A stretch of 64,000 nt of DNA from Fonsecaea monophora (taxonomy: Eukaryota; Ascomycota; Eurotiomycetes; Chaetothyriales; Herpotrichiellaceae). Location: positions 186,001-250,000 of the forward strand of contig NW_019173948.1 in NCBI RefSeq assembly GCF_001642475.1, in the 5' to 3' direction. The notes under the pieces were generated by a model. That model saw nothing but the letters and a program-made list of their open reading frames with translations, had not been told where the DNA came from and did no database searches. Shown here piece after piece: positions 56,070-64,000 of the stretch; positions within the stretch are counted from its first letter, which is position 1; each line of letters opens with the position of its first letter. A program made the position numbers and the translations under genes.

Positions 56070-57440
56070 CTAAGGCGGATTGCTGTAATCATTCAACGCG
56101 ACACAGACCGCGCCCCTGTGATGGCCGCTATACTGCCTGATGATTTTCCCCGTAAGGATCTCCCAGAGGCGAGCGTAGTGGTCGGAGCAGACAGTGACAA
56201 GATACGCGGAGTCAGCGCTGAAGGCACAATCCCAGACCCAGCGTTGGTGGATGTCCAATATGGCGTGACAGGGGAGCGGACGGCGGAGGGAGATGAGGTC
56301 TGTGGTGGGGCGGAATTGTTGGGAAGCAGTCGAGGCGAGAGAAGGGGTGGAGTGGGACAGTTTTGGGTCTGGGGAGGAGTCGGTGTGCTTGTCATTTTCG
56401 GCACTCGGCAGGGAAGGTTGCGAGTGCGAGAGTGTGATTGTGTTGGGATTGTTTGGGAGTGGTCCTGTTTGCTTTGCTGGCGCTTCTTGCTGTTGCTGTG
56501 ATATTGGTGGATTCTGGGGTTCATTGAGATCTTCCAAATGTTCCTCGTTCATGTCGATCTTCCAGACGCGCACGGTATGGTCGGAGCTACATGTCGCAAG
56601 GTATTTTATATCTGGCGACAGAAGAAGGCGCGTGAGGTAATCCTTGTGGGCCTTGAATGCGCGGCAAGGGAGAAGGGTGGTTGAGTCGTGGTTTTGGTAT
56701 ACGCGCCAGATGTAGACGTCGCCCTAGAGAAGCATTGTGAGCTTTGCCCTTGTTGTCGAAACCCAACATCCTTCAACCTACCAGATTGTTTCCCGCAGCC
56801 AGTAGAGAGCCATCACTCGCAACGCTCACGCTGGCCATGGAAATGTCTTCCACAGGGACAAGCTGATGGGTACACCGACTTGCGCCCAAATCCCAAATGC
56901 GAATATTCCCCCCTCGGTCACAGCTGACCAGCTCTCCTTGATTTGGATGAATCACCACGTCATTTACTGGATGCGAGTGTTGATAGTTTCTCTGAACCAT
57001 CCCCGACCTGGTATCCCAAACTCTTACTGTGCAGTCTTCGGAACTAGTGACCATCCACTTCCCTTCACAGTGAAACGCGACACCAGTCACATTGTTCGTG
57101 TGGCCCTCGAACTGCATGATAGGGTTGGGATTGCTGGACTTGATGTCGTAGAGACGCACCATATGACGACCCGCAGCCGCCAGGTACTTTTTGTCTGGTG
57201 TGATACATAGTCTGTTGACTTGTGATTCCGGATGTTGAATTGTTCTTGAACATATCCCTGACAGTGCTTCCCAGAATCTACAGGACACGAGCAAAGGTCA
57301 ATTTTGAAAGCGAAGGTGAGGGAACAAGGCAGAGGGCGCACCTAATAGTATGGTCATAGCCAGCTGAAGTAAGGATTAGCCTCTTGCCCAACATTTGCGA
57401 CAGCGAGAAGAACAATACCTGTACACAATATGACGCTCAT
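56070..57440 (-). CDS. LST8: Lst8, WD40 subunit of TOR complexes, with internal insertion
   Basis: Exons 57440-57419 and 57363-57342 (22 bases each), 57277-56782 and 56723-56070 give about 397 residues. Seven WD repeats are recognisable: GYDHTIRFWEALSG, RHMVRLYDIKS, DCTVRVWDTRSG, GGNIRIWDLG, GDVYIWRV, DHTVRVWKID and DHYARLWEILTG, ending HHRGAVCVALNDYS as in yeast Lst8. Lst8 stabilises the TOR kinase domain in TORC1 and TORC2. Yeast and human proteins are about 303-326 residues. The excess is a Gln/Ser/Pro-rich insertion of about 75 residues (from MNEEHLEDLNEP to FRPTTDLISLRR) between repeats six and seven. An out-of-frame ATG 13 bases before the start (57453) could reduce translation. Confidence 0.96.
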
Positions 57441-58863
57441 TTTGACGGCTCATGGCCCCCAGGCGCCGCCTCTGATGTCGGGCTTTGTACTTGGTACAGC
57501 TTTCAGTCTTGTGGATGCTGGTTGTGTTGATGCACAGGCTGGAGATGGAGATGGGTGCGGGGATGAGATTCTTTTGTGACGACCAGTAACGCCAGCCTCG
57601 TACCTCAAGGCGTCAGAGCCTCGTAGTACCGCAGAAATGCAGCCCGCTGCTTTAAGACAGGCCGCAGGTAAACGAGCCAATGAGCGATGCACAAAAATAA
57701 GGCTGGTTCTCGCTTAAATATCTCCGTGTGTGTGTGGACTCTTTCCGACTTCATCTCTCCATTCATGCTCGTATATATATCAAATCATATGGCCGTCAAT
57801 GTCGCCCACACAGACGCCGTCGCTCCCAGACCGCAATCACAAGGCCATCAGTTGAGAGATTTTCCCAACAAAACGCCAGCAATGTCGACCATCATGCTCT
57901 TATTCCCGATTTGTACAGTCCAAATGATGGTCCCGCTCTTGCACGAACCAGGCGGGTAAACAACGGTTGAATAAGTCAAGGTTGGTTCAAGAGGTGGAAG
58001 CTTTGCAGCCGTGCTATTACAAGTTGACAAGACGTGTTTTTTTTGGTCCGGTGTGGCTCCTTATGCTATGGACTGCTTTTTGGGTTTTTGCTGTGAGACG
58101 CGGTGCCAGAATGGCAGCACCAAAAGGTGAGTGGTAACCCACCAAAAGTATGGAACCACTGGATTGACCGAGACAGTCCAGGTGCGAACACACGGTCTGC
58201 GCCCTGTACCAGACTTTGTGTTCTCGCAACAGAATGTTGCAGTGTCGCGGGCGCGCTGGCCGTCCACGAAGCAGGTCCCTTTTGTGGTGCCTTGAGACAA
58301 TTTCCTGCTTGAAGTGTTCTTCTCTTCGTGACCGACCTTACCATCCTGCTTCTTCCTGGATATTGAAATTCACTTCATCAGACACGACATCTACACCTGG
58401 AATCGTCAAGAGCCAAACGGCATGAAAACTGCGCCCTCCTCAATCCCGTTTGCTGCATACAGAAAGTGAGCTTTGCGGATCTTCACAGGTTAGTAGAATT
58501 TGAATCATGCACATTGCCTGAACCTAGTAACACCGTGTGCTGTGCAGTGAAGACTTCTTTGTGCACTGCCCTCGTACTTCAAGAGGCGTCACCCCTTTCG
58601 ATCTCCGCCAGTCAATTTTACGGACACGATCATCACAGATTTCATTCAATCTGTTGATAGACAGCCTCATCGAATCTTGGACAGATTCACAAGATCCCTT
58701 CGGACCCCGTCATCCATATCGACTTAACCCGCACCTGAGAGACAAAATCAGCCAATACAGAGACCTGAGCGACAATTAAGGACTCTTTCTCTCTTCAACA
58801 ACTTCATCGGAGCTCTAGTCGACATCAACACCTGTCCATATTGCAACGCTTCACGGATTAATT
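57441..58863. promoter_or_regulatory. Divergent intergenic region between LST8 and the orphan gene
   Basis: About 1.4 kb holding both promoters. A TC/CT-rich stretch precedes the orphan start (58780-58800). Short open frames have no family features. Confidence 0.5.
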
Positions 58864-61248
58864 ATGGATCGAAACTCAAAGTACCACACGAGTTTCATTC
58901 AAAACGACTTCACAGGAAATGCCACCAACAGCGCGCCCAACAGCCAAACCTCAAATCCTTTGAACAACGTCAGTCACGTTCAACAACATCTCATGGGAAT
59001 ACCGAACCACGCCTTCCAGAACTCTCTTGCTATGAACAATTCTCTTCAACCGCTTGTTCCCATGGCTCAGAGTTCAAGGGATTATGGAAGCCCGCTTCGA
59101 CAGCAAACTATGGGATTACACAGCTTCTCACCTCAAATGCCCAAACCGAGTGGCAGTCCTCTCGGATCTCATCAGATACAAATGCCAAGCAACATACTAC
59201 CGAACATCGAAAATACTGGCAACGGTCTTGGGAACATCCATCCTCCAACCCAGAACAATCTGCTTGGATTGTCGCCCGAAGGCACCGTTGGACTTCATGG
59301 CGAGCAAATGACCAACGTCGTTGCCCCTTATTCGTTCAACGATGCATACTTCACCGACACCAATGCGATGGGAATGCAAGACTTTCTCGGTCCGATTGAC
59401 AACAGTGTCCAGGGCTTCACTGCCAATCTGTTCGATCAAGAGCTGGCCAAACTCGACGTTGTCTCTGCACACTTCCAAGATCTTGGCCATGGCAACAATC
59501 AAGGAAACACTTTCCTCACACAAGGCCAGCGAGACGACACTACTGGACAGACGCAAACTCAGGAGACTGTGCACATACTACAGGCCGAAATACAAACCTA
59601 CAAGGATAAAGTCTCTTCGCTCGAACAAGAGCATGGCACAACAGTCGCAACGCTCCAGCAACAAATCAGGAAGCTCAAGACTGAGAACGCGGCCCTGGGA
59701 AAAGACGCTATCATAGCCACAAGCTACTATAATACTCTTCTAGGCCGATATGACTTCTTGATCGGACCAGACGGTAGACTCTTCCCAGTGATCCCTAGGA
59801 CCATGGAACGGGCAATTTTGGCGAGCAATCGAACAAAGCCACCACTTCAACAGAATTACGAAGCCAAACTGCAGCGATTGAAGCAGGAATATAGAGATGT
59901 ACTTCTCAGAGCTGACATCTGCCACTTGTGCCCATTGCACCACAGCAGCCGTCATCACCTGCGAGCTCCAAGCGTGGAAAGGGCTGCCCTTCAATTCATT
60001 GACCTCACCAACGTTGACGAAGAACCTGTTGCAGTCTTTCGAAGTGACTCCATTCAAGACTTTCTAGCCCGTGCCGCTCGCGATGAGCTGGCTCAGAGCA
60101 GCAGCTCTGACGGACAGACAATGGCTGTAGTGCATGCAACAACATGTGCCCAAAAGATGGCGACGTTTGCCGCAATTCCGCCAACAATCCAAGCTGGATC
60201 CTCAAGCGCAGGAAGCACTCAACCTCTGGCAGTCGAAACCCCAAGACCAAGACCGCTTGATACGCCACCTTCCGAAATGGAAGACATCAGCCTCGCAAAG
60301 CGCCAGAAACGCAAACAGTCTGACTATGGCTGGATGCAACCAAGTCAAAACCTTGCGCTGAGGAAGGCAAACGGCGACCTGCCTCATCCTCTGGAAGAGT
60401 GGAGTCTTCAGCAAGCTGGGAATACGACCACTGGATTTCTTGATGCCGTTGCTGTCCACAACGTCGCAACGACCACACCAGCTGCAGACCGCCGGTCCTC
60501 GATCCAAAAGTCGAAACCAGCACCGGCTCTGAAAGCCGCGTCTGCTGCTCCCAAGCCTTCAAAGGTCACCAAAACCAAAGCAGCCACACCAAAGAAGCCC
60601 ACCACTCGCGACAAGGGCAAGGGAAAAGCCAAAGCATCTGCAGCACGATCAGCGGATCTCACCACCGCCCTCACCGGCCTCAACAGTGTCACCTCAGCCA
60701 CCAACATCTCTGGATCCAGCAGCGCCCGCGAGACTTTCACAGTCGACATTCTCCCCGAAGAGCCTGCTCATGTCCGTCCTCGAACACCAAGCTCTCCACC
60801 ACGACCCACTATTTCAACCACAGACATGGATGCCGAGTACGAAACCGACGAGGACATGGAGGCACAACTCAGAGATTACGACTTGACGGTCATTGACCAC
60901 AACGAACAATTCCCGCTGCCCGAAGACAACGAGAACCCTCAAGCGACAACATTCTGGGAAGTCGACGATGGAGAAGTGGCAGACATCATCGCCCTGTTGG
61001 AGGAACCCCAGAAGCAGCAGACCATGGACTGCCCGGCCAAGGAGAGCCAGAAGGGCTCGGCTCAGGGCCAAGCAAACCCAGCTGCGGACTTTGAACAGGG
61101 AGTTGTGGAGGACAATAGCGGTATTGGAGATGCGAGTGGGGATGCAGACCTTGAAAGCCTCTTCAACTTCGACGATGTGGAAGAGGACCTCCCGATGACG
61201 ACGTGGCCCGGCGAGGACGAGGAGAGCGAGGTGAGCGAAGAGGAATAG
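58864..61248 (+). CDS. Orphan 794-residue protein, coiled coil and acidic C-terminus, probably nuclear
   Basis: An uninterrupted ORF from MDRNSKYHTSFIQND, too long to be chance. I do not recognise a family. In order: an Asn/Gln/Ser-rich, disorder-like first ~230 residues; a coiled coil at about 232-285 (LQAEIQTYKDKVSSLEQEH...LQQQIRKLKTENAAL) followed by YNTLLGRYDFLIGPDGRLFP; a Cys/His patch ICHLCPLHH near 355; a basic AKRQKRKQ near 478; a Lys/Ala/Pro-rich stretch near 565-595 resembling DNA-binding tails; and a Glu/Asp-rich C-terminal ~150 residues (ending DEESEVSEEE). The pattern suggests a chromatin or transcription-associated protein. It is divergent from LST8 and convergent with SWC4. Confidence 0.75.
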   Translation: MDRNSKYHTSFIQNDFTGNATNSAPNSQTSNPLNNVSHVQQHLMGIPNHAFQNSLAMNNSLQPLVPMAQSSRDYGSPLRQQTMGLHSFSPQMPKPSGSPLGSHQIQMPSNILPNIENTGNGLGNIHPPTQNNLLGLSPEGTVGLHGEQMTNVVAPYSFNDAYFTDTNAMGMQDFLGPIDNSVQGFTANLFDQELAKLDVVSAHFQDLGHGNNQGNTFLTQGQRDDTTGQTQTQETVHILQAEIQTYKDKVSSLEQEHGTTVATLQQQIRKLKTENAALGKDAIIATSYYNTLLGRYDFLIGPDGRLFPVIPRTMERAILASNRTKPPLQQNYEAKLQRLKQEYRDVLLRADICHLCPLHHSSRHHLRAPSVERAALQFIDLTNVDEEPVAVFRSDSIQDFLARAARDELAQSSSSDGQTMAVVHATTCAQKMATFAAIPPTIQAGSSSAGSTQPLAVETPRPRPLDTPPSEMEDISLAKRQKRKQSDYGWMQPSQNLALRKANGDLPHPLEEWSLQQAGNTTTGFLDAVAVHNVATTTPAADRRSSIQKSKPAPALKAASAAPKPSKVTKTKAATPKKPTTRDKGKGKAKASAARSADLTTALTGLNSVTSATNISGSSSARETFTVDILPEEPAHVRPRTPSSPPRPTISTTDMDAEYETDEDMEAQLRDYDLTVIDHNEQFPLPEDNENPQATTFWEVDDGEVADIIALLEEPQKQQTMDCPAKESQKGSAQGQANPAADFEQGVVEDNSGIGDASGDADLESLFNFDDVEEDLPMTTWPGEDEESEVSEEE

Positions 61249-61735
61249 ATGGATCGAAGGAGAGACGGAGAGAAGGAGGGGAGAGATGGGACGATGGGAC
61301 GATGGAACGAACATTGAGTGATGAATGAATGGGATGGGTCATGAGAGACGAGCGACGAGTCCGACTGATGAATGAACGAATGAGTGATGGAAAGATATGC
61401 TGTGAACGATCGGCGCAAGCACTGCAGGGACAGTGAGTTGGCCTGGGAGATTGACTTCCGGCTGGCTTACGAGGACTACGCATGGACGGGAAATGAGACG
61501 ATTAACGTTGTGTTCGCGACAGGACGGCAGAGATCACGAGACGGAATACGTGCAGAGTGAATGAGCTGAACGGACTTGCGTATTGGTGGAAAGAGTCTGT
61601 ACCCGTACAGCACGAGCACGAGCACGGAGAGAGAGTCTTGTGGTTGGTTTACATAGATAGGCAAGGTTCGATCAGATCAGGTCCCAGACAAGCCCCAACA
61701 ATCAGATCGATCCAGCTCCCTCCCAAAGTTCTTCT
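61249..61735. other. Intergenic, convergent 3' regions of the orphan gene and SWC4
   Basis: 487 bases, rich in GATGGGAC/GATGAATGAA-like near-repeats at 61255-61390. No gene is supported. Confidence 0.55.
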
Positions 61736-64000
61736 TCACCGTCTCTTCTTCCTCCCAATCCCGCTTCGATTGCTTCCTGCGCGACTTGCGGCGGATATGA
61801 CGCTGGCAGAGCGCTTGTGGGCGCGTGCCGGAACACTGAGAGCTGCAGGTTCTTCGTCTGGTTCCTGCTCCTCCTGCTCCTCCTCAGCATCGTCATCATC
61901 ATCCGAGTCGTCGGCCTCTGCTGCGGCGGGCCCATCATCGTCTTCGTCTTCGTCTTCTTCCTCGTCCTTGTCTTCTTCGTCTTGATTGTCAATTTCGACT
62001 TCATTGTCCGAGTCCGCATCGTCCTCGTCGTCGTTTGCTTCCTCGTCAGACTCTGCCTCCACGTCTGGCTCTTCATCCTCATCCTCATCCCCATCCTCGT
62101 CCGCATCGCTCTCATTCTGCGGTGTCCCAGTAACCTCGGCATCTTCATCCTCTTCGTCTTCATCAACATCAGCTTGACCATCCTCTCCACCTTCTTCGGC
62201 ATCGTCGTCATCTTCCTCATCCTCTTCATCGACACCCGTAACTCCTTCTTCATTCTGCTCCTCGTCCTCGTCGTCGTTATCTTCACCTGTTTTAGCTTCA
62301 TCGCTCTCTTCTTCTTGATCTTCGACTTGTTTCGAAGTGTTCTCTTGGGCTGTGTCCTGTTCCGCCTCCGCGTCTGCGTCTGCTCCTGCGTCTGCTTCTG
62401 CTTCATCTGCTTGCCTGCTTGCTGGCACAGCGTTCTCGTCCTTCACATCTCCCGCGACAGAACCCTTCTCATCAGCCTTCTGCACAGGGACATCGTCTTC
62501 GGCTTCAGCGTCCTGGTCCTCCTCAACCACGGCGACGGAGTCGTCATTCGTGGCTTCAATCTTTGAATCGTTTGCCACTTGAGAATCGTCGACCTCCATT
62601 GCGTCTGCGGTCGTAGGAAAAGAAGGCTGGGCAGTGTCCGAAGGAGCAACGGGCTCTCCGTCTTTTGGCAATCCCAACCTAATCCGCCTAGCCTCCTCCA
62701 AAATCTTGATCTCGGTCGCAATCTTCTCGTTCACTTTCCTACAGTCTAGCAGCATATTGATCTCAGTGACCAACCGTTCGAACTCTCGGCATACTCGTTC
62801 CGTAGGCATAAGCAATCGAGGTGGAATTCCTAATTCTGTCAAAGCAGCCTGAATCTTGGTTGTTTGAGTCTGGCTCTTGGCCATAGTGAGGCGATTGATC
62901 TTCTCATGGCGGAACTGCACGCCGCTTGTGATCCTTTCCTGTGGATGAGAGACACCGAACCGTGCTTCCTCTTGAGGCGACAAGATTCGAACACTGGGCT
63001 GAGACGTTGAGCCTTTCTTTTGTGCACTGGGCGCATCATCGGTAGCCTGCGTGTCGACTGTGTCTCGTCGGTTGTATTGAGGTGGATGTCTGCCCTTCTC
63101 GTATCTCTGCGATTCGGTGGGAGTGGAAGCGGCGCCTGTCTCACTACTGCCAGGAACTGGGGGCCGTTTCAGCCTCTTCTCTTTGGCGAGAAGGCTCTGC
63201 AGTAACATAGAAAGTCCTCCGGAGGTTTGATACATGGCAGTAGACTGTTCCTCTCCCCTTTCGGTTCTTCTGATAGGTGCCACAGGTTCGAGTCTCGCAT
63301 ACAGATCCCGTCTCATTTTGATGAAGTCGTCCTCGTTCTTAGTGATTCGGTGGAGTTCTTCGAGAAGAATTCGCTCCTCATCGGCTTCGTCCTTGGTGCG
63401 TTCAAATAGTTTCTCCGCCATCGCTTTCCTCATTGTTTCAGTCTTTGCATCAAAATTGCGCATCTTCTCCCAGAGTTGAAATTCAGCCTGAGTCATTGTG
63501 CTTGCTGGAGTTTGCGCTTCCATAAGCTTTGCGGCAATGGCATAGTATCGTTGCTTGAGGGCTTCCATAGAACGCTGGGGAAAATGAGGTTTCACCACAA
63601 GTTCGCTGCCATTCGCATTAGCCTCTCCATCTTGGACCGGCGGTTGGGGAGCTTGAATTTCATGTGGGTTGTATCTATCGCCGATAACAATCCATCTCAA
63701 GTCGTAGTCCCGGCACAGATCCATGAGATAATCGGTCTCCTGCCGCGTCCAGTCCTCTGACTTTAACATGTTCTCATACTGCTCATCCGTGTAGGAGGGT
63801 ATCTGGACCTTGACGTTCCACTTGTTTGACGGGTACTCTTCTTCAAACTGTAATTCTTGCGCAGCGGGGGATGCCTTTGATTCATCTGTCATTTCTACAT
63901 CCGCCGAGCCATTCGTAACAACTGGCGTGCGGGCGTTCGAGCCGGGGATGGACCGCTTCCAGTGTCTCAGCACCAATCCGTCAGTCCTCCCACCATGCAC
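61736..64000 (-). CDS. SWC4: Swc4/DMAP1, subunit of SWR1 and NuA4 chromatin complexes (5' partial)
   Basis: The frame is open to the window edge (its first codon there is GTG), so the N-terminus lies outside. Family segments include LVLRHWKRS, KWNVKVQIPSYTDEQYENML, the SANT-like EDWTRQETDYLMDLCRDYDLRWIVIGDRY, and FPQRSMEALKQRYYAIAAKL. A later conserved region has PRLLMPTERVCREFERLVTEINMLLDCRK. Swc4 is shared by the H2A.Z-depositing SWR1 complex and the NuA4 acetyltransferase. After about residue 480 of the visible part the protein becomes a roughly 230-residue Asp/Glu-rich tail, ending in a short basic stretch (GRKKRR). The tail's DNA is a degenerate GAN-codon low-complexity tract (about 61850-62450). 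Confidence 0.92.
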   Translation of the reverse strand: MHGGRTDGLVLRHWKRSIPGSNARTPVVTNGSADVEMTDESKASPAAQELQFEEEYPSNKWNVKVQIPSYTDEQYENMLKSEDWTRQETDYLMDLCRDYDLRWIVIGDRYNPHEIQAPQPPVQDGEANANGSELVVKPHFPQRSMEALKQRYYAIAAKLMEAQTPASTMTQAEFQLWEKMRNFDAKTETMRKAMAEKLFERTKDEADEERILLEELHRITKNEDDFIKMRRDLYARLEPVAPIRRTERGEEQSTAMYQTSGGLSMLLQSLLAKEKRLKRPPVPGSSETGAASTPTESQRYEKGRHPPQYNRRDTVDTQATDDAPSAQKKGSTSQPSVRILSPQEEARFGVSHPQERITSGVQFRHEKINRLTMAKSQTQTTKIQAALTELGIPPRLLMPTERVCREFERLVTEINMLLDCRKVNEKIATEIKILEEARRIRLGLPKDGEPVAPSDTAQPSFPTTADAMEVDDSQVANDSKIEATNDDSVAVVEEDQDAEAEDDVPVQKADEKGSVAGDVKDENAVPASRQADEAEADAGADADAEAEQDTAQENTSKQVEDQEEESDEAKTGEDNDDEDEEQNEEGVTGVDEEDEEDDDDAEEGGEDGQADVDEDEEDEDAEVTGTPQNESDADEDGDEDEDEEPDVEAESDEEANDDEDDADSDNEVEIDNQDEEDKDEEEDEDEDDDGPAAAEADDSDDDDDAEEEQEEQEPDEEPAALSVPARAHKRSASVISAASRAGSNRSGIGRKKRR

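Noticed and set aside
61817..62566. 249-codon plus-strand frame rich in hydrophobic residues
   Set aside because: It is the antisense of the acidic tail of SWC4; the hydrophobic codons are the complement of Asp/Glu codons.
63281..63300. tRNA B-box-like GGTTCGAGTCTC
   Set aside because: It lies inside the SWC4 coding sequence and has no A box or cloverleaf around it.
1..64000. CRISPR arrays, bacterial operons, insertion sequences
   Set aside because: The DNA is fungal nuclear; no spaced direct-repeat arrays or transposase genes were seen. The 9-base-phased TGCCGAT repeats have spacers of only two bases and are not a CRISPR array.

Overview
The window is nuclear DNA from a filamentous ascomycete (Pezizomycotina). 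Genes are monocistronic, lie on both strands, and carry short introns (about 46-100 nt, one near 200) with GTAAGT/GTATGT-type donors and CTAAC-like branch points. Recognisable fungal families include Ssd1, a DUF4470/MYND-type protein, two Zn2Cys6 regulators, a bZIP-DUF3425 factor, an NLR-like NACHT protein, Vtc1 and Swc4. The gene set fits Eurotiomycetes (perhaps Chaetothyriales-like) or a relative, but that placement is inference. Exon joins were worked out by eye from splice signals, reading phase and family conservation.

Layout. 1-17.8 kb is core housekeeping: Ssd1 (5' end outside the window), a fumarate-type dihydroorotate dehydrogenase, elongation factor 1-beta, a large DUF4470 protein followed by a broken MYND finger, a BTB protein, mitochondrial Hsp78 and an MFS sugar transporter. 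17.8-27.1 kb looks like an accessory, partly decaying stretch: an EgtD/EasF-type methyltransferase with an in-frame stop, AT-rich and simple-repeat DNA, an O-methyltransferase lacking the usual catalytic His, and an NLR-like NACHT/ankyrin gene split by a one-base frameshift. 27.6-36.7 kb carries redox genes: NAD-formate dehydrogenase with a mitochondrial presequence, a divergent Zn2Cys6 regulator, NADH pyrophosphatase and a FAD oxidoreductase fused to a Rieske domain. 39.4-47.1 kb is regulatory: a NirA/Nit4-like Zn2Cys6 factor, a divergent G-alpha subunit and a bZIP-DUF3425 factor. 47.1-53.2 kb has no gene I can support. 53.2-64 kb is core again: a Tctex-type dynein light chain with an unusual in-frame upstream extension, Vtc1, Lst8 (a TOR complex subunit, here with a large insertion), an orphan nuclear-looking protein, and Swc4/DMAP1 (5' end outside the window).

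How it fits together. Several genes form divergent pairs with shared promoters: BTB/HSP78, transporter/methyltransferase, FDH/Zn2Cys6, Rieske protein/NirA-like factor, dynein light chain/VTC1 and LST8/orphan. The clearest candidates for something undescribed are the light-chain extension, the G-alpha with an atypical C-terminal tail, the Lst8 insertion, the repeat-palindrome element in the FDH/Zn2Cys6 promoter, and the 6-kb gap upstream of the bZIP gene. I did not find a convincing wholly new multi-gene system.
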